Shown: one piece after another, positions 22,848 to 35,608 of the stretch | Position numbering within the stretch: position 1 is the first letter of the stretch | Layout of the letters: every line of letters begins with the position of its first letter | Origin: Sisyra terminalis | Taxonomy: Eukaryota; Arthropoda; Insecta; Neuroptera; Sisyridae | Direction: 5' to 3' | Length of the DNA: 64,000 bases | Assembly: GCA_958496175.1 (NCBI GenBank) | Contig: OY292276.1 | Coordinates: 26,120,001-26,184,000, forward strand | Made by a program: the position numbers and the translations under genes | Notes under the pieces: model-generated | Seen by the model: the letters and a program-made list of their open reading frames with translations, nothing else | Database searches by the model: none | Told to the model about the DNA's origin: nothing

Positions 22848-24240
22848 TTTTTTTAATGTTTTCAACAATACTGTTACTGATAAATGATCGTTAATATAGA
22901 AAATGTCTATTCCTAGAAACAATGTTAGTATTATTTACATGAACTGTTGGTTTATAAGCTTTGTAGCTACGGTGACGTAAATAAAATGAAAGCTCGTTCG
23001 TTCGGTTTCTATAGCACTCAAACAAAAAAATCAAGTTTTCTTTATTGACTTTTCAAGTTTGATTATTAATGATGAAAATAACAAGAAATTAAACTTAATA
23101 GATAGTTTGAAAATAAGTTTTTTTTTTAAATAAATTTCATTATATATATATACATATCATTAACCAAATAAGATGTCATGTGCCAACAATTTTTTTGGCT
23201 TTAATTATGTTTGTTATTTTATTTATAGAGATTTAATCCTGTTTAAAAATATTTTTAATTTCTTATTTTTAGATAAGGTTAATGACTCTTTTTTTGAACT
23301 TGAGAGAAAAAAAAATCATATTTTGAGATTCATGTATCCCACTTAATTAGAGTTTACAGAAATAACCAATGTTCAATGGTAAAACTTAAAATTAACTTTT
23401 TTTAAAAAAAATATATTTTCATCGAAGGTATTATTATGCTATTGTTAGAAATAAAATAGAGTTAAGTGGAATAATTAGAACAGATTTTAAAATAGCATAA
23501 CAAATTATTTTATTTTAATATTATTGAAACTGTAGTTTTTATAGAAAACAGAGAATAATAATTTTGTTGGGATTATTTTCCCCAAGTATAAATGTCTTCA
23601 TATATATGGTAATAAAATAATTTATTTATATAATAGCGACTAAATAGGGCAGATATTTTTTTTCAACAAATACATCCAAATAATAAAAGTTAATTGTCTT
23701 AAATATCAAAAACTTTATAATATTATAATTTCGGCGTTTGAAACATAATTTGGTACTTACAATAAGGAAAAGTTAAAAAACGTACAAAGTTGTACTTATA
23801 TACGTATAAATGGGATAACTTTTATTCTAACTTCTATTAATTATCTATTCTCAATGATGGATCTACGTCTAAACTCGTGAAGCATGGGGGTTGAGTGGTA
23901 CGATTTTAGACGTGGTAAAATTTTTGAAACACCAAATTATCAAGGGAAAAATTTTTAAGGACAATTCAAATTAAAAAATTCGTTTGAGTTAGTTTTATTA
24001 TGAATGTATGGAACATCTTCAGTAAAATTTTAATATTAAATATTTTTTTATTGAATTTACTAATCAATTTTTCACAATACATTTTCCAATTATTAAATTA
24101 CTGGCGATAATCCATTCCCGAGACATTCGGAAGAAATTGGAAATCCTCATAATGATTTTTTTTAGGAAGCATAAAGCTTCTTCCTAAGTTAAATCAATTT
24201 TTGTTAGAATATTTAAAGCCCTATGGTAGTGAAAATGCGT
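22848..24240. other. AT-rich stretch upstream of the CIMIP1-like gene
   Basis: This should include the promoter of the CIMIP1-like gene, but I see no convincing TATA box or initiator. The rest shows no gene. Confidence 0.4.
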
Positions 24241-24439
24241 CGTACTTATCAAAACAATCAAGTATGCTGAAAATTTAGAAAAGGCCTCAGTAAAGAATGT
24301 ATTTACTTACATTATCTTCTTAAAGATTAATTACAAAACACTGAAGATATCCGCTCCGTACAAAATATATGGAATATATAGCATTCACAAAATTTTCGAA
24401 TCGATTTGTGTGAGCCCTAACGACAAATTACTCAGGGAA

Positions 24440-25074
24440 AATATATTTTTCCATCCTGAAATGAGTAAAAAGTTACTAATATGCAAGTATGAACCAAAAT
24501 AGACTTAATGCTCGGGCATTATTATCTATTGAACCTCAATTAGTGCAAGAATTGAACTTCGATGATATAATCGATGTTTTCACGCGAACCAAAGCTAGGA
24601 CGAAGAAATTAATTTATAATATAAGTTATAGTTGGAAAGAAGCTGCCAGCTATATTAATCTTTGAATAAAGTTATTGAAATATACGTTATAGCTTACTGG
24701 TGGCCGAGTGGTCAAGGTGGCCGTTCCAAAATTGGTAGGTATTGAGTTTAAATCTCGTATCGAACAAAATTTTCGATATTTCTCAATTTATGGATTTTTA
24801 TTAACCCTAAAATCGTTAAAGACCATAGTAGTTATAAAGTAACGATAAATAACAATTTTAAAAAAAATAAGTTGTATTTCACAAATTTTCTGCAAATTCA
24901 ATTCAGTTTTGTTAAAATTAATAAAAACTTTACTTTATTGTAATATATAAAACAATTTAATAAGTACTTGAAAATGAAATATTTTTCTAGATAATCAACT
25001 TGTTATGAACCACCATAAAAATGGTGGCATATCGAATGGAACCTACGGTTGTATTGGACCTAAATCTGCCACTA
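24440..25074 (+). mobile_element. hAT-type element, 3' end with transposase C-terminal remnant
   Basis: At 24498-24667 the plus strand encodes NRLNARALLSIEPQLV then QELNFDDIIDVFTRTKART, the C-terminal end of a hAT transposase: the last part of the dimerisation domain and a D-D-I-I-D-x-F helix. Stop codons lie just upstream, so the copy is dead. A SINE (24693-24868) has landed between the coding end and the terminal repeat. The terminal repeat GGACCTAAATCTGCCACTA ends at 25074 and is the inverse of the end at 15258, including the adjoining GGCATATCGAAT. The 5' part of the element was not recognised; older transposase sequence may extend back to about 24040. Confidence 0.65.
24693..24868 (+). 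repeat. tRNA-derived SINE, copy B, full length
   Basis: The A box TGGCCGAGTGG lies at 24701-24711 and a decayed B box GAGTTTAAATC at 24744-24754. The body reads GATATTTCTCAATTTATGG then ATTAACCCTAAAATCG and GTAGTTATAAAGTAACG, and it ends TAAATAACAATTTTAAAAAAA. This is one of the most complete copies in the window and defines the family length of about 170-175 bp. It is inserted in the hAT element ending at 25074. Confidence 0.85.
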
Positions 25075-25082
25075 TCTATACT

Positions 25083-28000
25083 AGTGTATTTTAAATCTAT
25101 TCCAGTGTAATTTTTAAAACAATTAAAATTATTTTTAAATCATGCACATTAGGTCTAATAAGATAATCTATTGTTCATCATTTTTTTTTATAGAAGGTAT
25201 CCAGAATCGACGTTAGTGTATATTTTTTTAATATTTGTCTACCTAATTAATAAAAAAATAATATCTAAACTTACTTAACAAATTTGTATTCGTAGGATAT
25301 GTTATATGATTAATTATTATACATTTACATTTACAAATAGTTTCAAATACATAGTACTCATAGGTATATGATAATACTATGTACCTTGAATTTTTTTAAC
25401 TAAGTTTTTCCATACAAAAGATTAATTTTAAATTTTTTCGGTTCTATTGAATTTCCAAATTTTCATCTTATGTCACTCATTACGGCTATAAAATCGAAAA
25501 AATCTAAGCAATTTTTTCATAAAAACCATAAAATTTATTGGCAATATTATATTTATCTGGTAGTATTTCATTTACTCATATATACCTACCTCCTTACATA
25601 ACTTCAAACTGACGAATACTCTTACCAAATATATTAATCCAGTTGAATTCAAATGCTTATTTGTAGATAGCTAACTTCAGTGTTTAAGTCTCTTTCTATT
25701 TACTGCCGTCTTCAAAAGTAGCGGCAGCAAAGCGGAAAAAGACATACTCACAGATAAATTCGAAGTAAATTCCAGAAATTACGGAAAAATACGTTGGTTT
25801 ATAGTACATGTATATTTTCCATTATGACATCATCTCTTCTTAATCATAACTGAACGTTAAATCTATTTTTGTTGTTCATTCCCTAACGTTTTATGTTCGG
25901 TGGCGTCAGTTCTGTTTTCAATTTATCATTTTCCAACTTTTCATTATAAATTTATTGCTCGATTCAGCTGCAAAAACCGTTTTTCTGTATACGAATGCAA
26001 AACATTTTGAGATCTGAAAACAAATACACACAAAATATCAAATCAGAATGTGTGAAAATATCGATGTCTTTATGATTTAAGTTCAATTTGTAAAATATAA
26101 AAAACCAAATAACTTACAAAAAATTATGGTTATAATAATAATTTAATTACGCACAAAACGAAGCAAGAATTGTAGTATATAACTTTATTTTACAGTATTA
26201 AATATTAGTAGCAAATGTAAGGTATTAATTTCGCGCCAAAAATAGCAACAGCGTTTTAATTTAGTTTATTTAATCTAGTTTATTTTAGAACTTATCGAAA
26301 ATAAACTATCTTTGTAACAGAAAACATTGAATTAATTTGGCTCGAAGGGAAATGTGAAGCAGTAAATTATAGTCATGGTCATAGAGTGGTCACACGGAGA
26401 AAGACATAATCATATTTTGATTTTTGGAAAATTATGGGTTCAAATTTAGCCAAATTTTGTCAAATTAATGTATGGATCTCGTAAATGATTTTAAAACACC
26501 TCCTCTTTTTTCTATTATAAATGAAATCCATATGTATTTATTCTATTTTCACCAATCAAGTTTATTCATATCCCCGCTTAAGTTTAAAGTTAATCACCCC
26601 TTATTTTTAACAAACAAAAGAACAAATAATCGATATCGATTTTCTCTCGCTATTTACAATTTCTTCCCAATTTTAAATATTTTTAATACTTTAACGATAG
26701 GAATCATTTGATTTCAACTCTAACAACGCAATCAATCCTCAAGTCTGCTATGGTATTGAACAAAATTTTGCACATATGTAAAAAGATGTAAGGCGTTAAA
26801 GGAGCATAATAAGCACTAAAAACGCATTTTTTTCAACCTAAAATCCATTGTAGGGGTCTGAAAATGAATAGAAGTTTACTCAAACAAAACGGTAAAGTGG
26901 TAAAAGCCCAAAACCGAAAGATACAAACATAAAAACGTGTTCCGAAAGTCTAATAAGCATTAATCCCAAATTTAAGTTGAAATAATTTTCATAAGTAATG
27001 GAATTACGTATATATCTGAATGATCAATGATGAAGACCCTACTTAATGTAACTACCGTAAGGGTCATTGGGATTCTTTACCATTAAAAATACCTTGGAGT
27101 CAATGGCAAACTGGAGTTTTTGGGATACAATTAAAAATAACAAATATAGACTTCAGTAGTAGAACAAATCATCACCTTTCAAATGACTTAATGCATTTTA
27201 CCAAAAACATTTAATGGCATGTGTGTCATTTAATCACTCTACTCTATCAAGTTATCAAATAGTATGGGCCTCAACTTAGCAGCCTTAACTAGAATCTTAT
27301 ATTTTTTGGTCATAACCTCATTTAAGGGATTAAATTGATTTAATCGAGGAAAAAACGTCCTATTTTTATCCATTTTTACAATATAAAAATAAAATATTTA
27401 ATTTTTATTGTCTCAAGCATACACATTTTACAAAAAATAATTGAAATTTTCGTACATAATTTTTTAAAATTTCGGAATTGCGACTTCATTTTCGGTGACC
27501 CATCGGAAAAATATGTGGATCCGCGTTGATAGGAGAACCCATAACAGGATCTTCCGAAGTGAAAAAAAAAATACGTGCTTTAGTTAAGACGATAAACTAA
27601 AACTTGGACAAAATAAAAAAAAGTATAAATTGGATTTTTGGTAAACCTTTTTACAAAAAATACAAATTTCGGCAAATTTTGCTCTACATTATTTTTTTTA
27701 ATAATTACAATTCAAAAAATCCTTGTCAATTGTATCTCAAAGACCTGTGTAAAATATCATAATCGGTTGAGTAGTTCTCGAAAAATCTTGACAACTGACT
27801 TTGAAAACACCATTTCGAGAAAAACACGACAATAGAAGAGCAGTTGCACCGATATATCTTTGGCGCGCTGAGCTTTCCGATGCTATATCTCCGAAACTAT
27901 TACTTGAATTAACTTGAAAATTTAAGACAATATTCTAGAAATGTTGTAAAAATTAATAAGATAATTAAAAAATCGATCTTTTGAAACCGTGAAAACCCAT

Positions 28001-31000
28001 GTAACCTCTTAAAATATGAAGAAGCATAAAAAATATTTTTCCCTTTGATGGAACTCCTGTTTTCTCTAAGAATATGACCCGGCTTAGTAATTAATTTTCG
28101 TTTTTTAATTAAATAAGCTTAGTTATACTTAAGAGAAGAAGAAAAAGTATAAATTGGACATACAAAATAACAACAAAAGTGGTTTCGTTTACTTTAAATA
28201 TTTACAAATAAAACTGATATCATTAAATATAAAATTTCATTCATATTGCGTATGTTTTAATAGAGACAACAGACAAGTGATAATTTTTACAAACATGGCA
28301 AGTTTATTCATTAAAAAAAGTAAAATCAGCTTAAGACTTTTAATATTTTAACTGAGAAAAATATGAGTAAAAGATGTGAAAAAAAATGTTGATTGTCTTT
28401 TCAATAAACACGTATGCTTAAAAAATCTACATGCAATGAAATACGAATACGTTGAAATATTTTTATTATATTTTATTTAAATTCATACAATAGAGAAACA
28501 CTTTTATTAATATTGTTACAAAAGGGGAAACTTTTAGAGTTATGAGCAATCAATTGACACCCCTGGTTATTTACGAAAGTTAAAGAATAAAACGAAACGT
28601 CATTAATTTTATAATAAATCAATTGTTGGTGTTATCAGTTAACATTACCTAAAGTGCTTTTTTAATATCATTAGCCTATAGAAAAGTAACTTAAATAAAT
28701 TGATAATCTATAAAAATGATATTATTAACTAAACATATTATCAAATATATCATAAAATAATATTTATGCGTAGTAAAATGACCCTTTTAATTGAAATTAG
28801 AAGAATTATGAGCATGATTTTTTTTTTTTTTGGATGGATGAGTTGTTTTTTTATCGCAAGAAAGTATTATATGAAATTTGGTTATTCATTCATCACATTT
28901 ATCTGTAATAAACTATCACCAGAGATATAAGAAAAGGAAACTCTATTGTTGGAAGTAAGAGTTTATGGGATCCAAAAATCATAGTCGTATAAAAGATATG
29001 AGATTTCTATTGAACATATATATTTTTTTTAGTTCCAAAGAATGTCATAATTAGGGGAATAGTTTATGCTTTATTTTTATCTAAATTTACTTAAAAGGGA
29101 TTTGATAAGTTTAACTTGTGAAAAAGGTATGAACTTACGATTGTAGTCGAATGATTTTCAAGGTGTAACTTATTTTACATATTTAATAATTCCGAAATAA
29201 GCGCTTAATTATTAAACCGCGAAAGCAATTAAAGAAACAAATTTTTAATTTAAAGTACTGTTTAATAATATGAGGTATTGTATAGAATTGAATATTTATG
29301 TGTAACGTTAGTTTTAATCAAAGAGAAAAGAACAAAAAAAATTCTGTCTACAAAATATAAGTAACGTGAATAGTCTATGAAACGTTGTCACAATTTCTAA
29401 ATCATAGGTAAATCACAACAGAGATTCAGTTTACTACTTTGTCCTAGTGATTTCTATTGTCATAATGCTAAAGGTAGATTTTCTGTGCTTGGAAATTTCC
29501 TTGCCTCAAAAAGAGTACGAATTTTGGGTAGAATAGGCGAACAAAGACTCAATAGTGTTCTCAGAGAAAAAAAATAAATTCTTTTACATAACTCCCGATT
29601 ATACAAACAAAAACAATGTAAAAATTATAAAAATCATATCTCTATTGTTAATGGAGACTTGGAGACTTTAATATTCAATATAAGTAAGTCAGTAAGTCAA
29701 AATTTTATATTTTATCAGCTTTTCCAAAATTCTGAACAACTTTTATTCATACAAATATTTTTCAAAGACTACTTAAAAAGTTTCAAACAAGCAAATTTAT
29801 TCTTGTAAGAGAATTTTAATGATTTTATCCTTTTCATTAACATACAATGAGCTTTGGGGAATATGTAAATATTATTTCTAAGCTTTCTAACTTTTCTGTG
29901 TAAATCAAGTCTTAGATTTTTTTTTTAAGTTTTTAAGCACAAAAATTTGGCAAACCTGAAAATAGAGTTCATAATTATGATAACTGTTTCATTGTCATGA
30001 AAAAATAACATTTACAAACATTAGATTGTCCGAAAAGTGTGCCGATTTTCGTTAAGTGACGTAAAAACAAGTTTGAATTTTCAACTGAGATTTCTGGAAG
30101 AACAAAATTTTATTTAAAGTTGTCGGAAAAATGAAGTTAGGCTATAAAACAGTGTGTCAACTTCATTATTTAACAATATTTAACCAAAATTTAAATTTCT
30201 TGCGTTTCAATTTTTTCTCAAAATCGGTATAAACTTTCCGGATATGTAATCTGAACCTATTTTGGTGAACCGAACCTCCGATGCCATTCAAGTGCCATTC
30301 AAATTCATCTCTGGTGCAATTTTCTTTTTTTTTATAATTATTATTAACCTTTCCTTTACGAAGATAATAATAGAATGTATGATCCGGTGATATGTATCTA
30401 TTTACTACATCATTTGGAAAAATGTTTAAAATTCTGAAATATTTGAATGTTTCATATATAAATATATATATATATATATATTGTTTCAACTGATAATAGT
30501 TTAAATTGAAATGCATCAATTACTATTTTAATTATATTTATGAGAAATAAGAGTTTATTTGAGTATTTCTGTCATAATCTTCGAAATGAAATATCTCAGC
30601 TGAGTTCGTTTTTCACGCATACCATTCACGATATATATGAGAAAATTAATACGTGCGCCAAAATATCCTATCCTACAACGAATGTTTGATTGAATTGGTA
30701 ATAGAATTAGATGGATTTTTAAATAAATTACCTAATTGTGCAGGACACATCCTGATTTTTGCTACATCATTTTGTAATAATTTTTATTTTACAATTAAGT
30801 TTAAATGATTAAGGTAGGAATACCTAAAATAAGAATTCATTATTTCTTATATTTATAGAGATATTTAAATTATTAAGGGTAGTATGTACTAAATACATAC
30901 CCATAGGTATGGGAGGGATAATATTTTTCCAGTTCAAAGCACAAAAAGACAGCTTTTTATAAAAACCCTGAAATAATTTTGCTTTTATTCATATTTTTCT

Positions 31001-32415
31001 TATAAAGTCTTCCACAATTTTATCAGTTCCGTTTTAACTTCTTCTTTATGTTTTTTATGTGATTTGTGAAGTTTAAAAAAATTGCATGAATTTGAATACA
31101 TATTTTACTTTCATATACAGAATGTGCCCTATACAGCCTCATGTTGTTACAATCTCTTTCATAAACGGTTGTTTGCAAACAAGTCTGACAGTTTTCTTTC
31201 ATATGTTTTTTTTATATTTTTTTTTAAATTTTCTTTGAATATATATTAAACTCAACTAGCAATACAAGTACTTTGTGTTATCATCTGTATTACCTGCGGT
31301 ATCCAGTAATCCACGATGACAATCATGAAAATCATTTCTGTCAGGTTCACTTGTTCAATGGAGCTTTGTCGCTGTTTGAAAAAAAAATAATTAATTTTAC
31401 GTAAAATATTTGAAACTGCATAAATAATAAAAAAAATATTTTAAAATTAAATCCTATATTTAAGGAGTCAAAAGATGTTCTACTTTAAAAATATCTGAAA
31501 ATGAAGGAAACCTTCGAATTTGGTATCCACTAATAAAAATTTTTGTTATTTTGTTTTCAAAATAATGAATCCTTCATTGGCTGCAAATATTTTCAACCAT
31601 ACAATTAAAGTAAACATAATATTTAAAAAAATATCATTTTTTGGATATGGAATTTTTACTTTAAATACTACAATTAAGTAATCATTAGGAAACTGTAAAA
31701 CAGTATGTAATTTTAAGAAATTTCAAAATTACATTAACGAACGAACTGTTAATAAATCACTTAAGTTTATTTGCTATAAAAATATAAATACTAAAAATTA
31801 TTGGCTTTTGAGCAAAGATTTTTTTTCTAAATACGCATCTTTGTTAACTCATTTCTCACAATTAGAGTTTAGCAACTGGGAAATAATACTGTCCCCTCCC
31901 AAAAAAAAATACCCAGAACCTTAAAAATGTAATTGTAATATTATTATCAAGCTCCAACATATACCAGTTTACTCAACCTAAGAAGAGGCTATTAAAAATT
32001 GGTTCGATTATTTCAATTAATTAGTTTTTATGCTTTTTGGATTATATAAAAATAAAGTTCATGAAAATCTATTCCTAAAAATATCATCTTTAAACTATAG
32101 CTATTTTCTTCGAAAGACTCCTCGAGAATATTGCTAAAGACTATTCTAATAAGATGTTAAAGTTGTTAAATCTTATGGTTGTTAAATCTTCTTAAATTTT
32201 ATGGATATTGTTGATACAATTGTAAACTGTTCATAAAGTAGGTCCACAAAAAAAGGACATTAGTTCCCCTTTTCGTAACACTTTTCATAAAATGATTTTT
32301 TGGGAAAATAATTCTTGTAACGTAGCTAGATGTCGCTAGGTTTTATATGAAATGTAACTCTATGGTGAAAAAACTAGGCTGTTTACAATTTTCACATTTT
32401 TCAGTTGTATTACTG
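25083..32415. other. Long AT-rich stretch without recognisable gene
   Basis: More than 7 kb with no supported exon, RNA gene or transposon end. Exceptions are a GC-richer hairpin at 25688-25743 (listed separately) and an impure TA run near 30457-30481. A 117-codon minus-strand frame at 30166-30519 includes the TA run as Tyr-Ile repeats and is not credible. Confidence 0.55.
25688..25743. other. GC-richer hairpin CTGCCG...CGGCAG
   Basis: CTGCCG (25703-25708) pairs with CGGCAG (25722-25727) across 13 bases. Flanking TTTA/CAAA and GTCTCTTTC/GAAAAAGAC extend the pairing imperfectly to about 56 bases. It stands out in an AT-rich surrounding. Function unknown: it could be a small structured RNA, a protein-binding site or repeat debris. 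Confidence 0.35.
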
Positions 32416-32423
32416 CTCTGGTC

Positions 32424-32928
32424 TAGTGCTTCTCAAACTTTTTCAGTCCAGGACTCCTTAAATCAGAAAAAAATCAAGTCTTCTCTACCCAAAAATTTTA
32501 AACTTTTTTTTTAATTGTTATTTACCGTCGCTTCGAAACTACTAAGATCCTTGGCGACTCTAGAGCTAATAAAAATCAGTAAATCGATAAATATAAAAAA
32601 TTTGCTCGATACGAAATTCAAACCCAGCACCTACCAGTTTTGGAACGGTCCCTTTGACCGTATGCAATTTTAGACTTTAAATTACATTATAAACAAATAA
32701 CTTTTTACAGCAATTTTTTTTAGTTAAAGTATAAATAAATTATAGATATTAGTAGAATATTTTTCCACGTCGGGCCAAATTCAGTGATCGTGTACAAATT
32801 TGGCTGATTTGTGTAACGTGTCGTTCCTCTCACGCTTTTATGATCTTGTTTTATAATACTGAAATATTTCGTGGTTTCTAAGTTCTAGAGCTCCCTAGGG
32901 ATCACACTCGCCAGTTTGAGAAGCACTG
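32424..32928. mobile_element. Non-autonomous hAT element, 505 bp, with nested SINE
   Basis: The left end reads TAGTGCTTCTCAAACTTTTT and the right end, inverted, CAGTGCTTCTCAAACTGG, the classic CAGTGxTTCTCAAACT form of hAT terminal repeats. Flanking 8-bp direct repeats CTCTGGTC (32416-32423) and CTCTAGTC (32929-32936) match at seven of eight bases, the length expected for hAT. There is no transposase frame. SINE copy C (32504-32663) is inserted inside and so is younger. Confidence 0.85.
32504..32663 (-). repeat. tRNA-derived SINE, copy C
   Basis: Read on the minus strand, it has a damaged A-box region (ACGGTCAAAGGGACCG), then CTGGTAGGTGCTGGG and a B box GGGTTTGAATTTCG. The family body and the tail GACGGTAAATAACAATT plus an A run follow. 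Inserted inside the hAT element 32424-32928. Confidence 0.85.
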
Positions 32929-32936
32929 CTCTAGTC

Positions 32937-34640
32937 AAACTCGATTGAAATTCACTCTTTCTAAGAGTTCTTGCTTTTCTTGGACGACTATGAAGAATAT
33001 CGCTAATAGCATGAAGTGCTTAGGCTTACACAAATATAATTTAATTGCTTTCAATTTCCTCAATGTCGCGGAAACGATAATGGAACATAAATGATTAATT
33101 GTTTTTAAAACATATTAAACACGTACATATATTTATTATGTGTTTCTCCTTTTTAAAGCATTGCAGTAATTGCAAATTTAAGTATTATTAGTGCAATCAA
33201 TATTTATAAGCTAGTACAACCATTACCTCCCAGACGGAACACCACAGTCAATTTTTATTAGAAGGAAATGGGTAACGAATTTCTAAAGCCAGTAACTAAT
33301 GAAGAGCAAATTAAAGCTTTGTTTTCCACCACTTATTTATTAATTAAGCCTATGTGGTTGAGCTAAATTATCCTTGCGTAATAAAGAACGAAACAATGCT
33401 TGATACAAATTTTCCGAAAAAAAAATATATTTATTATGGTAGTAAGATAAATAAGACGCTACCTTCATATTTTTACCTGGCATTATATACATAGATAGCT
33501 ACGAAGAAAATATCTCTGGAGGATTGACATTTGCAATATCTAGCAGCGAAAAATTGGTAGTTATAATACTAAGGTGGAATTATGACCAATATCCATTAAG
33601 CTTAATTTAAAGCTCGATGAATTGGTGATTTTCAGTTGCAAACATCATTATTTTATTAAAACACCGATGTAACTTTTGTATTCTTAATCAAATATTACTA
33701 AAGATAAGAAAAGCAAAGATATTTTCACACCTATTCCGAATATTTTTTGCTACCGACATAATTAACTCTGAACGTAACAAATTTTGTTTTGTCTCTAAAA
33801 ATAATAATTTCTGGTTTTGTAATATTCAAAATATGTAAATTCTTTAATGTGTTATTCAAATTTATTTAATTGATTATTTTTATAAAATATTATAAAAACA
33901 AAAATGGATCATGAAAGTACTCCACTGGAGCTTTAAACATTACAAAAGAGGTAGGTTTTTGTGGCACAAGATAGCCGTAGATAAAGGAGCTTGAAAAAAA
34001 CAAAAATATGTAAGCCTACGTTAAGGAGTGAACGATAAAAGGTTAGCTGAGGAAGAAGAGCAAAAAAAAATAATTTTATTTAATTAACTATTCTATTTCA
34101 CACTTCATTATTTTTGTAAGGCTTAATTTAATAATATTAAATATTATTTTTATTATATCAAGCAATTCACTTAATGTTGGTGAATGGAAACTGAATGGCC
34201 TCACCAATAAAAAGTATAAGTGAAATTAAATTCCAGCACTAATTAAAAGGAGGAATGAATGGACTACTTCGATTTAAATAAACTTAGCAGGGATAGACGA
34301 CGTTGAATGGAATAACTTCACCACGCGGGAAATTAACTATACCGTTAGGCAGAAAACAGAAAAAAATTGTATGTGAAACAAAATCTAGCGCAAAAGCAAA
34401 TTTAAAATAAAAAAAAGGAGTAAAACGATTCTTTTTGTGAATTTTGATACCTATACCTGTATAATAGACTTTCAATAAACTAAAAAATATATAGATATAC
34501 GATCAATTGTTGTAAAGACATATGAAATAATTCGATTCGAAAAAAGATAAAAAAGGATAAGAGAAGAATAAAAATTTCAAGTAAATGATCTGTGATAATT
34601 TTATTAAAATCAACACTATATAAAAATACTCTACTTAAAT
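32937..34640. other. AT-rich stretch without recognisable gene
   Basis: Nothing supported on either strand. Confidence 0.5.
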
Positions 34641-34648
34641 AATGCAAT

Positions 34649-35600
34649 TAGTGTTCGACCGAACTTTCGGTTTCGGCCAAGAAACGAGTTTCAGCTGTCG
34701 TCAAGCCGAAACTAGACCGAAACTGAAACTGAATTCATGAGATAAAAATGTTAAGAAATTATTGTTTCTGACTTATAATATTAGATTCTTTAAATATGAA
34801 TATTGATTATATTATCAGCTATTAGTTCATTACAATTATTTTTGATGCAAAGTTGTAGAGAGCTTCATAAAGCTCATTAGTATGTTTTTTTCAGTTGGAA
34901 AGAAAATTGATCAGAGCTTAAAAGAAATATGGAATAGAGAATATTTTCTGTTTTGTGTATCTAAACATATAAGATAAAAAGTAATACGTATCGTAACTTC
35001 ATCAAGCTTCTTGATTCACAAAAATAAAATATTTTCAATTTAAATTCAATAAAAAAATTTAACTGAATAATAAAAATATTAAATTAAAAAACCGATCTTA
35101 AACAACCTGAATTGTCTTCTTATTTAAAAAAATAATAGCTGAGATCTGAATTTGATCATTTATTATAAAAAGTAATTTTACTTTGTAACTTTAGTGACTC
35201 TAGGATTAACAAAAATCCGTTAATCGAGAAATGTCAACAATTTGCTCGACACGAGATTCGAACACAACACACACCAGTTTTGGGAGTGGCCCCTAGTAAG
35301 CTACTTCTTTTGTTTTATATTATTTGTAATTAATATAAAAATATAGGTGTTTTACTTTCAAATCAACGCCTTATTTTAAGAACCATAAGTATTGTTTTTA
35401 AAATAAGAAGTGATATAAGCTTTAATATCAGAGACGTAATGAATAATGAATAAATACCAGTAAGGTTTGAAAGCAAAGACTAAATAATTATGATTTATTT
35501 TTTTTTTCTTACAAACTAGCCTTAGTTTCAGTCAAAACTAAGGCTGATGCTAAAATTCGGTTTCGGTTTCGGCCGTAAAATCTAGTTTCGCGGAACATAA
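34649..35600. mobile_element. hAT-like element, about 952 bp, with nested SINE
   Basis: The left end reads TAGTGTTCGACCGAAC then TTTCGGTTTCGGCC. The right end, inverted, reads TTATGTTCCGCGAAAC and a little further in GGCCGAAACCGAAACCG. Ends built of GTTCGxCCGAAA and TTTCGGTTTCGG words are known among hAT families. Flanking 8-bp direct repeats AATGCAAT (34641-34648) and AATGCATT (35601-35608) agree at seven positions. No transposase frame is visible. SINE copy D (35171-35301) is inserted inside. Confidence 0.65.
35171..35301 (-). repeat. tRNA-derived SINE, copy D, intact B box
   Basis: On the minus strand the B box is the best in the window, GTTCGAATC (35255-35263). The A box has been lost (a GGGGCCACTCCCAAAAC start replaces it). 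Body words CGATTAACGG and GAGTCAC and the 3' end are diverged. Nested in the hAT-like element 34649-35600. Confidence 0.8.
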
Positions 35601-35608
35601 AATGCATT

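Noticed and set aside
15258..25074. A single 9.8-kb autonomous hAT transposon
   Set aside because: Both ends carry the C-terminal side of the transposase facing outward, so they must be two copies in opposite orientation.
30166..30519. 117-codon minus-strand frame
   Set aside because: Contains the TA repeat as Tyr-Ile runs, has no family motif and AT-driven composition.
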